Shown here in pieces: positions 8,863-16,827 of a DNA stretch of 64,000 nt (position 1 is the first letter of the stretch; each line of letters begins with the position of its first letter). The stretch comes from Bacteroidales bacterium UBA2714 (GTDB lineage: Bacteria > Bacteroidota > Bacteroidia > Bacteroidales > P3), in assembly GCA_002354035.1 (NCBI GenBank), contig DEKU01000071.1, positions 3,676 to 67,675 on the forward strand, written 5' to 3'. A model generated the notes under the pieces. That model was not told the DNA's origin, searched no databases, and was given only the letters and a program-made list of their open reading frames with translations. Made by a program: the position numbers and the translations under genes.

Positions 8863-8895
8863 GGAGTACCCGGTAAGGGCTGGGTACTCCTTTTT
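8863..8895 (+). terminator. Rho-independent terminator after the ABC permease gene
   Basis: A 9-bp perfect stem, GGAGTACCC paired with GGGTACTCC, and a ten-base loop, followed by five T residues. It separates the SPFH-to-exporter unit from the CPBP protease gene, although read-through is possible. Confidence 0.85.
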
Positions 8896-8913
8896 CACCT
8901 AAAAGCAATCACG

Positions 8914-9771
8914 ATGAAAAACATCAAACTTTACATTGCCATCGCCTACGGCCTTGTCTGGGCCATGGGCTTGGTCTTTTGGCTTTCGGGGGTGGACTAT
9001 CCCTCGCCGTTGGGCAACACGCTGGCCGCCGCCTGTATGTTCATCCCGATGGTGGCCACGGTGGGGTGCCAGGCTGCCAGCCGCCAGCCCCTGCTGCGGG
9101 GCATCGGCATCAGCTGGAAGGTCAACCGCTGGTGGTTCGTCGGCTGGCTCACCATTGCCGCCGTGGCCCTGCTGACTCTTCTTTTGAACTACTGGATTGA
9201 CGGCAACCATTTTTCCACTCGCAGCCCAGCCCTCCAGCTCCTTTGCGACAATATGCACCTGGGTTCTTCGGCGGCTGTGGGCGTCACTTTCCTTTCCGGC
9301 ATGATGGCGGGAGCCACCATCAACGCGCTCTTTGCTTTCGGCGAGGAGAGCGGCTGGCGCGGCTATCTGCTGTCCCAGTTCAGGGGCCGACATTTTTTCG
9401 TCGCCGCCGTGGCCACGGGGCTTGTGTGGGGCTTGTGGCATGCACCCCTTATCCTTATGGGCCACAACTACCCCCAGCACCCCAATCTGGTGGGGGTTGC
9501 AGCCATGATGCTGCTGTGCATCCCGCTCAGCGCCATCCTACAGTACTTCCGGCTTAAGAGCGGGAGCGTCGTGGTGCCAGCCATCATGCACGGCACTTTC
9601 AACGCCTTGGCGGGCTTGACGATTCTCTTTATGGACGACTACAACGACCTGCTTGTAGGCAGTGCCGGCCTGGCTGGTTTTCTGGCGCTGCTGGTGGCAG
9701 TCGGCCTCCTGTTCCTCTTCGACCGCTACGTCACACGCGACCGCATCTGCACCTCGCACCTCGACCTGTAG
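8914..9771 (+). CDS. CPBP family intramembrane metalloprotease
   Basis: A 285-residue membrane protein of the CAAX protease / bacteriocin-processing (CPBP, Abi) family. Three conserved motifs are visible: EESGWRGYL (motif 1, Glu-Glu-x3-Arg, about residue 143), GLWHAPLILMGHNY (motif 2) and the C-terminal MHGTFNALAG histidine motif (about residue 226). About seven or eight hydrophobic helices surround them. Family members prenyl-process proteins or give immunity to bacteriocins; the role here is unknown. It sits just behind an ABC exporter and an acyltransferase, a context common for immunity-type CPBP proteins. The 177 bases after it hold no feature I can support. Confidence 0.9.
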   Translation: MKNIKLYIAIAYGLVWAMGLVFWLSGVDYPSPLGNTLAAACMFIPMVATVGCQAASRQPLLRGIGISWKVNRWWFVGWLTIAAVALLTLLLNYWIDGNHFSTRSPALQLLCDNMHLGSSAAVGVTFLSGMMAGATINALFAFGEESGWRGYLLSQFRGRHFFVAAVATGLVWGLWHAPLILMGHNYPQHPNLVGVAAMMLLCIPLSAILQYFRLKSGSVVVPAIMHGTFNALAGLTILFMDDYNDLLVGSAGLAGFLALLVAVGLLFLFDRYVTRDRICTSHLDL

Positions 9772-9948
9772 ACTTTTCCTATCGTTATCTTACATTTATT
9801 CTCTTTATTTTCTTCTTATTCTATATTTACTCTCTCCGGAAGAGACAAACACGGGTAGAAACAATGGCGAACGAGTGGGGAGCGGGCGGCCCGGCTGCCC
9901 GCCTACAGCCCGACACAATAAATACTGCTCGGCTCCGTTATTTGAGGC

Positions 9949-10170
9949 ATGAGAAAACCGTCACGACATAACCCCAAAGCCTTGTGCGGCCTGCGGGCGT
10001 TGATTGCCGCCTTGGTGCTGGCCGGGATGATGGGCTCGTGCAGCGACAAGGGGGTGCACATGCCCAAGCACCGCAAACGCCGCAACTGCGACTGCCCCAC
10101 TTTTGCCTACTCTGTCCCCTCCCCCGCCCCCACTTCCGAAACCGCTGCCGATGGAACAATCATATATTGA
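9949..10170 (+). CDS. Small lipoprotein with Cys/Lys-rich tail
   Basis: A 73-residue protein with an N-terminal basic region, one hydrophobic segment (ALIAALVLAGMMG) and a lipobox ending in SC (GMMGSCSDKG). The mature part is short and carries KHRKRRNCDCPTF followed by a proline-rich tail. Its 3' end overlaps the start of the SprT-like gene by 20 bases. Tiny lipoproteins with this MPKHRKRRxCxCPTF ending are, from memory, widespread in Bacteroidales; their function is not known to me. Confidence 0.7.
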   Translation: MRKPSRHNPKALCGLRALIAALVLAGMMGSCSDKGVHMPKHRKRRNCDCPTFAYSVPSPAPTSETAADGTIIY

Positions 10171-10786
10171 CAGTTTCAAACGGTCGCTGGGCAAGTACGT
10201 ACCGGCGTCGGCGGTGGACCCTCTGTTCGACTTTGTGGCGCAGCACAAGGTGCATCTCCACATCACCCGGGAGCGGTTCTCAAAACTGGGCGACTACCGC
10301 TGGCCGCAGCACCAGCGCCGCTACCACGAAATCAGCATCAACGGCAATCTGAACCCTTACCACTTCCTGATGGTGATGCTGCACGAGATGGCCCACCTCA
10401 ACACGTGGCTGCTGCACGGCAACAGCATTCAGCCCCACGGCCACGAGTGGCAAGCCCAGTATGCAGCGCTGATTATGCAATACCGCAGCTGTTTTCCGGC
10501 CACGATACAGCCACTGCTGACGGCATACGCCGCACGCATACCGCTGAGCCGCACCCTCGACAGGCAGATCAACGCGCAGCTGCACCATTACGACGCCGAC
10601 TACGACCCCGCTGCAGACATCACCCTCAACAGCCTGACGGCTGGCACACGGTTCCACATTGCCGCAAGGCCCGACCACCATTTCGAGGCCGTCGAGAAAC
10701 GGCGCACACGGTGGATCTGCCGATGCATAGAGGATGGCCGCCAATATCTGGTCAACGGGACGGCACAGGTGGTGGTGGACCCTTGA
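10151..10786 (+). CDS. SprT-like zinc metallopeptidase domain protein
   Basis: A 211-residue protein with the zincin motif HEMAH at about residues 78-82 (MLHEMAHLNTWLLHG) and a downstream HGHEWQAQYAALI, the third-ligand region seen in SprT/Spartan-like proteins. I chose the ATG at 10151 (MEQSYIDSFKRSLGKYV) over the GTG-like start at 10103, which would add a run of prolines read in the frame of the upstream lipoprotein. C-terminal residues resemble a small beta domain. The cellular role of bacterial SprT homologues is unclear. It is followed 20 bases later by the carbonic anhydrase gene. Confidence 0.85.
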   Translation: MEQSYIDSFKRSLGKYVPASAVDPLFDFVAQHKVHLHITRERFSKLGDYRWPQHQRRYHEISINGNLNPYHFLMVMLHEMAHLNTWLLHGNSIQPHGHEWQAQYAALIMQYRSCFPATIQPLLTAYAARIPLSRTLDRQINAQLHHYDADYDPAADITLNSLTAGTRFHIAARPDHHFEAVEKRRTRWICRCIEDGRQYLVNGTAQVVVDP

Positions 10787-10806
10787 AGACGACAAATAAA
10801 ACACTC

Positions 10807-11349
10807 ATGATAGACTCAATATTAGCTTTCAACAAAGAGTTTGTGGCCTCGAAGGGCTACGAAAAGTATATCACCGACAAGTATCCGGACAAGAAGTTGG
10901 CCGTGCTGTCGTGCATGGACACAAGACTCACCGAGTTGCTGCCCGCCGCCCTGGGGCTGCGCAACGGCGACGCCAAGATTATCAAGAACGCCGGCGGACT
11001 GGTCATTTCGGCTTTCGACTCGGCCATGCGCAGCCTCATTGTAGCCATCTATGAGCTGGGGGTGGAAGAGGTGATGGTGGTGGCACATTCGCACTGCGGC
11101 GCTTGCCACATGAGCTATAGCCATTTCCACGACCAGATGCTGGCGCGCGGGGTGACGGACGAGACATTAGACACGATAAGGAAATGCGGCATCGACCTGA
11201 ATGCATGGCTCGAGGGGTTCCGCGACACACACGAATCGGTGCGCCACACGGTGAACACGATACAGACCCATCCGCTCGTGCCACGCGACATAGTGGTGCG
11301 CGGTTTCATCATCGACTCGGAGACGGGCTCCCTGGAAGAGGTGGAGTGA
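10807..11349 (+). CDS. Beta-class carbonic anhydrase
   Basis: A 181-residue enzyme interconverting CO2 and bicarbonate. Zinc ligands are visible as Cys in LSCMDTR (with the Asp-Arg dyad) and His and Cys in HSHCGACH. The closing PRDIVVRGFIIDSETGSLEEV is typical of the short beta-CA subgroup. I chose the ATG at 10807 (MIDSILAFNKEFV); the upstream in-frame extension overlaps the SprT-like gene and is not conserved in character. It ends 20 bases from the convergent pcm stop. Confidence 0.93.
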   Translation: MIDSILAFNKEFVASKGYEKYITDKYPDKKLAVLSCMDTRLTELLPAALGLRNGDAKIIKNAGGLVISAFDSAMRSLIVAIYELGVEEVMVVAHSHCGACHMSYSHFHDQMLARGVTDETLDTIRKCGIDLNAWLEGFRDTHESVRHTVNTIQTHPLVPRDIVVRGFIIDSETGSLEEVE

Positions 11350-11369
11350 CGGCGACCGGAGGGAGGGGG

Positions 11370-12047
11370 CTATGAGAAGTTCTTGCCCTGCAACATGGGC
11401 ACAAAGTAGGCATCGCCCAGCTGCTCGTCGCGCCAGAGGTCGGGCGTGGGACCCAGCTTGGTGATGCGGTGCATGGTCTGGCTGCTTTCGGGCCCGATGG
11501 GGATGACCATGACGCCTCCCGTTTTGAGCATCTGCATCAGCCCGTCGGGCAATTGGGGCGCGCCACAGGTGACGAGGATGCGGTCGTACTGGAAGCCCTT
11601 CATCTCGGGCAGGCCGTTGAAGCAGTCGCCCAGATAGCAGCGGGCACGGTAGCCTAATGAGGCGAGGAGGGCTTTGGTTTTGCGGAACAGCACCACCTGC
11701 CGCTCGACGGTGAAGACCCGGGCCTCCATTTCGCACAGCACGGCGGTTTGGTAGCCACTGCCGGTGCCCACTTCGAGGACCGTCATGTGGGGCTGAAGGC
11801 CGAGCAACTGGGTCTGCCAGGCCACGGTGAAGGGCTTGGAGAGGGTTTGGTTGCAGTCGATCTGGATGGCGCAGTCGATGTCGTAGAGGAGTGTGTCGAG
11901 GAGTGTGTCGGGACAGAACCACTGGCGTGGCAACTTTTGCATGGCAGCCAGCAGACGGGCGTCGGATATGCCACGCTGCTGGATCTGCTCCACCATACGG
12001 CGGCGCCAGGCTTGATACTTGGGAGGGTCGGGCAGTAGAGTAGGCAT
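11370..12047 (-). CDS. pcm: Protein-L-isoaspartate O-methyltransferase
   Basis: A 225-residue S-adenosylmethionine-dependent enzyme that initiates repair of isoaspartyl damage. SAM motif I is LEVGTGSGYQTAV, preceded by the substrate-site segment ALLYDIDCAIQIDCNQTLSKPF-like region typical of PIMT (QTLSKPFTVAWQTQLL). Post-motif features (ERQVVLFRKTKALL, YDRILVTCGAPQLP) also match. The ATG complementary to 12045-12047 shares one base with the TGA of thiL (TGATG), so it is translationally coupled to that gene; the longer upstream frame runs inside thiL and is rejected. Confidence 0.93.
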   Translation of the reverse strand: MPTLLPDPPKYQAWRRRMVEQIQQRGISDARLLAAMQKLPRQWFCPDTLLDTLLYDIDCAIQIDCNQTLSKPFTVAWQTQLLGLQPHMTVLEVGTGSGYQTAVLCEMEARVFTVERQVVLFRKTKALLASLGYRARCYLGDCFNGLPEMKGFQYDRILVTCGAPQLPDGLMQMLKTGGVMVIPIGPESSQTMHRITKLGPTPDLWRDEQLGDAYFVPMLQGKNFS

Positions 12048-13102
12048 CAGCTGTTTTGTGTTTTCCACCCCTGGGCGCGGAGCTCGATGGTGCTGTTCTG
12101 GGGAGTGACCATCACGGCGGGAGTGCCCTGCTCGGTGATATGGCCGATGATGTGGATTTCGTGGTTGTCCTTGATTTTCTCGTAGTCCTGCTGGCCTATG
12201 GTGAAGAGGAGCTCGTAGTCCTCGCCCCCGTTGAGAGCATTGCTGACGGGGAGCATGTTCTGGCTCATTTCGGAGCAGACGCGGGTGGTCTGGTAATCGA
12301 TAGGAAGGCGCTCCTCGTAGATCTGGCAGCCGCAAAGGGACTGCTTGCAGATGTGGAGCAGCTCGCTGGCCAGGCCGTCGCTGACGTCGATCATGGCCGT
12401 GGGGACAATCTCTTTTTCGGCCAAGAGCTGGACGATGTCGGTGCGGGGTTCGGGCTTGAGGTAACGTTCCAGGACGTAGTCGTAGCTGTCGAGGTCGGGC
12501 TTGAAGTTGGGGTCGGCTTGGTAGGTTACTTTCTCGCGTTCAAGCACCAGGAGACCGCTGTAGGCACTGCCCAGGTCGCCACTGACACAGATGAGGTCGT
12601 GGAGTTTGGCGCCACTGCGATAGGTGATTTTGTCGGTATCGACCTCGCCGATGGCGGTGACGGAGATGACCATGCCGATGCGGCTGCTGGAGGTGTCGCC
12701 GCCCACCAGGTCCACATCGTAGCGCTCGCAGCAGAGGCGGATGCCGGCATAGAGCTCCTCCATGGCCTCGACCGAGAAGCGGTTGCTCACCGCCACACTC
12801 ACCAGCACCTGGCGGGGTGTGGCGTTCATGGCGCAGATGTCGCTCAGGTTGATGGCAACGGCTTTGTAGCCCAAATGGCGCAGCGGGGTGTATGTCATGT
12901 CGAAATGGATGCCCTCCACCAGCATGTCGGTGGTGACAACCGTTTTCTTTTTGCCCGTTCCGAGGACGGCGCAGTCGTCGCCCACCCCTTTGACGGTGCT
13001 TTTGTTCACACGACCAAACCCCTCGGTAAGCCGCTCGATGAGGGCAAATTCGCCTAAGGACTCGAGTTCCGTGCGACCCTCCTGATATTCCAATTTCTCC
13101 AT
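12047..13102 (-). CDS. thiL: Thiamine-monophosphate kinase
   Basis: A 351-residue kinase converting thiamine monophosphate to the diphosphate using ATP. Family landmarks are ESLGEFALIERLTEGF, the metal-binding VGDDCAVL near residue 41, TTDMLVEGIHFD, the GGDTSSS motif around residue 140, DVSDGLASELLHICKQS and the late GGEDYELLFT. It is upstream of and coupled to pcm. It is transcribed from a Bacteroidota -7 box at 13128-13135. Confidence 0.96.
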   Translation of the reverse strand: MEKLEYQEGRTELESLGEFALIERLTEGFGRVNKSTVKGVGDDCAVLGTGKKKTVVTTDMLVEGIHFDMTYTPLRHLGYKAVAINLSDICAMNATPRQVLVSVAVSNRFSVEAMEELYAGIRLCCERYDVDLVGGDTSSSRIGMVISVTAIGEVDTDKITYRSGAKLHDLICVSGDLGSAYSGLLVLEREKVTYQADPNFKPDLDSYDYVLERYLKPEPRTDIVQLLAEKEIVPTAMIDVSDGLASELLHICKQSLCGCQIYEERLPIDYQTTRVCSEMSQNMLPVSNALNGGEDYELLFTIGQQDYEKIKDNHEIHIIGHITEQGTPAVMVTPQNSTIELRAQGWKTQNS

Positions 13103-13127
13103 AGTCAGTAGTGTTAGAAATGAAATG

Positions 13128-13135
13128 CAAAGATA
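13128..13135 (-). promoter_or_regulatory. -7 box for thiL-pcm
   Basis: Minus-strand TATCTTTG, a perfect TAnnTTTG element, 25 bases upstream of the thiL start codon; transcription would give a very short leader. Confidence 0.6.
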
Positions 13136-13190
13136 CGAAAAAAAATCTGATTTCGAGAAATAGATTTCCCCGGCGCAGGGTGGCAGGTCT

Positions 13191-13247
13191 CCCCTCTTGG
13201 GAGGGGGACTGGAGTATACCTCCCCTTCGGAAAGGGGTTGGGGGTAT
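13191..13247. repeat. Intergenic inverted-repeat element
   Basis: Two adjoining imperfect hairpins, CCCCTCTTGGGAGGGG at 13191-13206 and CTCCCCTTCGGAAAGGGG at 13220-13237, followed by a G-rich GTTGGGGGTAT. From memory, elements of this kind are dispersed in many Bacteroidota intergenic regions. Only one copy was noticed in this window. Confidence 0.5.
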
Positions 13248-13386
13248 GTCTCTGACTTTTTTTTTGTGGGGGGATGATATATTTGGCGGGGGTCACTGCA
13301 CCTAATAGGGCGTATGTGAAGGGAAACGGCGAGGAGGAAATACCGTTGAAAGTAATGTTTTATTCATTGTATAAATTAATGTTTTT

Positions 13387-13950
13387 ATGAAGAAAAAACT
13401 TTTTATTGTTCTTGGAATAGTGCTGATGCTTGGAATGGCATCGTGCAGCAAAGATGAGTTCACAACCACGAGCGACACCCAACTGGAGCGCAACAGCATC
13501 AAGGCCAACCAGTCGGAGAACTTTGCCGGTACCCATTGGGTGGCAGAGGTGGACACGACGTTTGACCTGGGCGCTATGTTTGGCGACACGAGTTCGATGT
13601 TTGCCATCCCGGTGGAGGCCACTTTCACGCTGGATTTCAACGCCACGGGCGACACCGTTATGCTGGGCATAGCCTACGACAGTGGTGAGGTGGTGTTTGT
13701 CACCTTCGAGGGACAGAGCACCACGATTCCGTTCGCCTTCAACTACGATATGACGGAGAATCTGGGCACCATGGAGGGAACCATTAACGAGGTGACAAAC
13801 GGAGACCCGATTTCGGTGGTGCTGAACTTCACCTACAACGTGACCAACAACACGATGGCCGTGACGATGCCCTTTGGCGGAATGGACACGGACCCGATGA
13901 GCATGGCATTCTTGTCGCTGTTCGAGCATCTGGTATTCGAATTGGAATGA
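13387..13950 (+). CDS. Hypothetical lipoprotein
   Basis: A 187-residue lipoprotein. Hydrophobic signal (KKKLFIVLGIVLMLGMASCSK) with the lipobox ASC, then an acidic, beta-rich mature region of about 160 residues containing alternating Thr/Val strands (GDTVMLGIAYDSGEVVFVTF) and Asn-rich turns. No cysteines remain after the lipid anchor and no known motif is visible. The composition suggests a lipocalin-like or beta-sandwich fold, but that is only an impression. A terminator follows at 13977. Confidence 0.8.
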   Translation: MKKKLFIVLGIVLMLGMASCSKDEFTTTSDTQLERNSIKANQSENFAGTHWVAEVDTTFDLGAMFGDTSSMFAIPVEATFTLDFNATGDTVMLGIAYDSGEVVFVTFEGQSTTIPFAFNYDMTENLGTMEGTINEVTNGDPISVVLNFTYNVTNNTMAVTMPFGGMDTDPMSMAFLSLFEHLVFELE

Positions 13951-13976
13951 TTGATCATAGAGTTGGGTATTAATCC

Positions 13977-14014
13977 GGCAGGGGAGACACCAGTTATTTC
14001 CCCTGCCACTTTTT
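13977..14014 (+). terminator. Rho-independent terminator after the lipoprotein gene
   Basis: GGCAGGGGA pairs with TTTCCCCTGCC around a loop of about ten bases and is followed by ACTTTTT. It isolates the lipoprotein gene from the RNA element downstream. Confidence 0.8.
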
Positions 14015-14148
14015 GGGGGTGTAAGGCAGGAGGGGTTGCCGACAGACTGTAGGCTGAGCTGGGGTTCTGCGGAAGACTGAAGACAGGACGGGAAGGGGGG
14101 AAAGTCACACTCGGGCAACGCTAATTGTGTCATGTCAAAAAAAAGTTG

Positions 14149-14441
14149 TATTTTTGCAGTCGCTTACAAAAGGCACGAAAGCAGATAGCAAGAAAAGCAT
14201 TGCGACAAGGTCCTTGTATTAAAATTCGCCAAATTTTGCCAGGGGACAGAGTATTGTGCTTTCGCTTAGTGTGTATGCTATATTCGTATCGGCATACCTC
14301 TCAGGCGTGAGATATCTTCCATGGGTAGCCTGAAGGCTTCCGTTCCTGGCAAGGTGTTTGGCGATACCTAATACAAAACGGACATGAGCACATAAGTCTC
14401 ATGCCTTTCTTTATTGATGTGTAACACCCGTTGGAGGCTTG
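14149..14441 (+). ncRNA. Candidate structured RNA, copy A
   Basis: About 290 bases of intergenic DNA that resemble 20997-21281 in blocks: GCAGTCGCTTACAA at the start, AAGAAAAGCATTGCGA, TTCGCCAAAT, TTTCGCTT, TCAGGCGTGAGA, AGGTGTTTGGCGATACCT, ACATAAGTCTCATGCCTTTCTT, and CCCGTTGG near the end. It starts at a -7 box TATTTTTG (14149-14156) with a TTG at 14125-14127, 21 bases upstream. A helix TCGCCAAA (14226-14233) / TTTGGCGA (14357-14364) extends inward as TTGCCAGG (14236-14243) / CCTGGCAA (14345-14352). GGCGTGAGA (14304-14312) can pair with TCTCATGCC (14397-14405), crossing the first helix. No protein-coding frame is convincing and no gene follows before rimP's own promoter, so it may be a free RNA. 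Bases 14442-14750 hold nothing I can identify. Confidence 0.6.
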
Positions 14442-14750
14442 CAGACAGGAATGGTCAGACTATTCATTCTTTCTTTCGGATAGACTGGCAGCATTTGTTT
14501 GTGCTGGTGAATGTCTGGGTTTGAATCATGTGTGATAGGCTACAGGTTTCAGCCAAGTTATTTGTGGCAAGAGTGAACCGTACAGAATCAGAGTGGCATG
14601 AATTCAGAAACTAAAAAAAAGAATTTGAAAAATAACAGCATCTGGTAATCTCGAATAAACACCTTCGAAAATGAAACCAATCATTTAGGTGTTGACGGGT
14701 TTACGGGCAAGCGGGCGGATAAAAATGGGTGAAAGAAATGGAAGTTTTTC

Positions 14751-14780
14751 TTGCTATGTTGAAAAAAATGCGTATCTTTG
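14751..14780 (+). promoter_or_regulatory. Promoter of rimP-nusA-infB
   Basis: TTG at 14751-14753 and TATCTTTG at 14773-14780 with a 19-base spacer, matching the Bacteroidota consensus. Transcription would start just ahead of the rimP leader hairpin. Confidence 0.8.
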
Positions 14781-14794
14781 CACCGATTAAGTGC

Positions 14795-14814
14795 GGGGAC
14801 GTGAGTCCCCTCTT
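14795..14814 (+). promoter_or_regulatory. Leader hairpin ahead of rimP
   Basis: GGGGAC (14795-14800) GTGA GTCCCC (14805-14810) followed by TCTTTT, a compact GNRA-type tetraloop hairpin with a short T run, ending ten bases before the rimP ATG. It looks like an attenuator or a structural leader element controlling the operon. Confidence 0.55.
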
Positions 14815-14823
14815 TTATTGCTT

Positions 14824-15264
14824 ATGATAGACAAATTCAAGGTTTTAGACATTGTAAAAGATGTGCTTGAGGGAAGCGACAAGTACCTCGTAAACATGAA
14901 AATCACGCCGGACAACCGCATTTTTGTGGATCTGGACGGGGATAACGGCATCACGATTGACGATTGTATTGAGGTGAGCCGCGCGATTGAGAACGGCCTG
15001 AACCGCGACGAGGAGGACTTTGAGCTGAATGTAAGTTCGGCGGGTGCCGACTCGCCCCTGAAGCTGCCCCGCCAATATGGCCGCCATGTGGGACGCGAAC
15101 TGAGTGTGGAGACTTTCGACGGCGAGCGGGTGGAAGGAAGACTGACCGAAGCAGGCGACAGCCAGTTCACGATCAGGACGGCCGGAACGAAAAAGGAGGC
15201 CCCGAAGGAGCTGACGTTTGCCTACGAGGATGTGAAGACTGCCCGGGTGCTGATAAAGTTCTGA
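14824..15264 (+). CDS. rimP: Ribosome maturation factor RimP
   Basis: A 146-residue protein needed for 30S subunit maturation. It shows the N-terminal RimP domain with ITIDDCIEVSRAIENGL and the conserved ELNVSSAGADSPLKLPRQY, followed by the small SH3-like C-terminal domain (VETFDGERVEGRLTEAG). I chose the ATG at 14824; a GTG at 14791 would place the leader hairpin inside the gene. It is first in the rimP-nusA-infB order found across bacteria. Confidence 0.93.
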   Translation: MIDKFKVLDIVKDVLEGSDKYLVNMKITPDNRIFVDLDGDNGITIDDCIEVSRAIENGLNRDEEDFELNVSSAGADSPLKLPRQYGRHVGRELSVETFDGERVEGRLTEAGDSQFTIRTAGTKKEAPKELTFAYEDVKTARVLIKF

Positions 15265-15324
15265 ATGGCATTTGGATTGAAGCCTATCTACAACTGAAAC
15301 AAGAAAAATAATAATATAAGTCAG

Positions 15325-16698
15325 ATGAAGACATTAGACCTGATTGATTCCTTTTCGGAATTTAAAGAATTCAAGAACATCGACCGTGAGACGCTGATGC
15401 ATATTCTGGAGGAGGTGTTCCGGACGGCGCTGGCCAAGCGTTATGGGACGGAAGACAACTTCGATATTATTGTCAATATTGATAAGGGCGATTTGGAGAT
15501 TTTCCGCAACCGCACGATTGTTGAGGACGGTGCGGTGAAGGATGAGAATCTGGAGATTGCGTACAGCGATGCAATCAAGATTGAGTCTGACTTTGAGGTG
15601 GGCGAGGAATTGTCGGAGCCTATCTATATGTCCGATTTCGGGCGCCGCGAGATTTTGGCCATCCGCCAGAATTTGGTGAGCAAGATTCAGGATTATGAGA
15701 AGTCACTGATTTTCCAAAAGTATAAGGAGAAAGTGGGTGAGATTATTGTGGGTGAGGTGTATCAGCCTTGGAACAAGGAGATTCTGATACTGGATGAGGA
15801 GAAAATTGAGCTGGTTCTGCCGAAGACGGAGCAGATTCCGAGCGACCGTTTCCGCAAGGGGGACACGGTGCGCGCGGTGGTGTTGAAGGTGGAAATGCGC
15901 AACAACAATCCTGTGATTGTGCTGTCGCGCACATCGCCCATCTTCTTAGAGCGCCTGCTCGAGGCCGAGGTGCCTGAGATATACGACGGCTTGATCACTA
16001 TCCGCAACATTGTCCGTATTCCCGGCGAGCGCGCCAAGATTGCGGTGGAGTCGTACGACGATCGCATCGACCCTGTGGGCTCGTGCGTGGGCATCAAGGG
16101 TGCCCGCATACACGGCATTGTCCGCGAGCTGCGCAACGAGAATATTGATGTGCTGAATTATACTCCCCGCTTAGACATCATGGTGCAGCGCGCGCTGGCT
16201 CCCGCCAAGGTGGCTTCCATCAAGGTGGACGAAGAGAATAAGAAGGTGGAGGTGTTTATGGAACCCGACCAAGTGTCGTTGGCCATTGGTAAAGGTGGCT
16301 GCAATATTAAGCTTGCCAGCAAGCTGGTGGGTTATGACATCGATGTTTACAGAAAGGGTGATGAATACCCCGACGATGTCGACCTGCATGAGTTCTCAGA
16401 CGAGATTGACCAGTGGATTATCGACATTCTCATCAACATTGGTTGCGACACCGCCCGCAATGTATTGGCCTTAAGCAAGGAAGACCTCCTGAGCCGTACA
16501 GACCTCGAGGAGGAGACCATCGATGAGGTGATCCGCATACTGAAAGCCGAGTTTGAAGACGAGCCGGGAGAGACAACCACTGAAAGCAAGGAGACCCCAG
16601 AAGAGGCACCCGCAGCACAGGATGCCCCTGAGGAGTCAGTCGCAGCCGAGACACCGGAGGCCGAGGCTCAGCCCCAGGAGCCAGAGGAGAAGCAGTAG
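15325..16698 (+). CDS. nusA: Transcription termination/antitermination factor NusA
   Basis: A 457-residue RNA polymerase-binding factor controlling pausing and termination. The N-terminal domain (to about 125) is followed by an S1 domain (GEIIVGEVYQPWNKEILIL onward), then KH1 and KH2 (VGSCVGIKGARIHGIVRELR and LAIGKGGCNIKLASKLVGYD, both with GxxG-type loops). After the KH domains a helical segment (IDQWIIDILINIGCDTARNV) leads into an acidic, Ala/Glu/Pro-rich tail of about 45 residues. The gap to rimP is 60 bases and no terminator is seen there. Confidence 0.96.
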   Translation: MKTLDLIDSFSEFKEFKNIDRETLMHILEEVFRTALAKRYGTEDNFDIIVNIDKGDLEIFRNRTIVEDGAVKDENLEIAYSDAIKIESDFEVGEELSEPIYMSDFGRREILAIRQNLVSKIQDYEKSLIFQKYKEKVGEIIVGEVYQPWNKEILILDEEKIELVLPKTEQIPSDRFRKGDTVRAVVLKVEMRNNNPVIVLSRTSPIFLERLLEAEVPEIYDGLITIRNIVRIPGERAKIAVESYDDRIDPVGSCVGIKGARIHGIVRELRNENIDVLNYTPRLDIMVQRALAPAKVASIKVDEENKKVEVFMEPDQVSLAIGKGGCNIKLASKLVGYDIDVYRKGDEYPDDVDLHEFSDEIDQWIIDILINIGCDTARNVLALSKEDLLSRTDLEEETIDEVIRILKAEFEDEPGETTTESKETPEEAPAAQDAPEESVAAETPEAEAQPQEPEEKQ

Positions 16699-16713
16699 TC
16701 TGCCGACCCGGCC

Positions 16714-16741
16714 AGGGGCATGAGGCGCTCATACCCCTTTT
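16714..16741 (+). terminator. Intra-operon hairpin between nusA and infB
   Basis: AGGGGCATGAG pairs with CTCATACCCCT (one mismatch, C opposite A) around a GCG loop and runs into TTTT. The shape is that of a weak intrinsic terminator or attenuator within the nusA-infB transcript. Confidence 0.5.
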
Positions 16742-16827
16742 GATGGAGAGGCGTGTCCTCTTCACAAGAAATAATAAACAGAGAAGCTTGCGGAACTATT
16801 CCGCCAACAAATAAAAAGGAGTGCAAT

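Noticed and set aside
12056..13057. A 333-codon plus-strand frame opposite thiL
   Set aside because: Antisense shadow; thiL is complete and motif-rich on the other strand.
14371..14405. Hairpin CATGAG-CACATAAGT-CTCATG in candidate RNA copy A
   Set aside because: In copy B the left arm is ATATGA, so the stem is not maintained; the pairing of TCTCATGCC with GGCGTGAGA is conserved in both and preferred.
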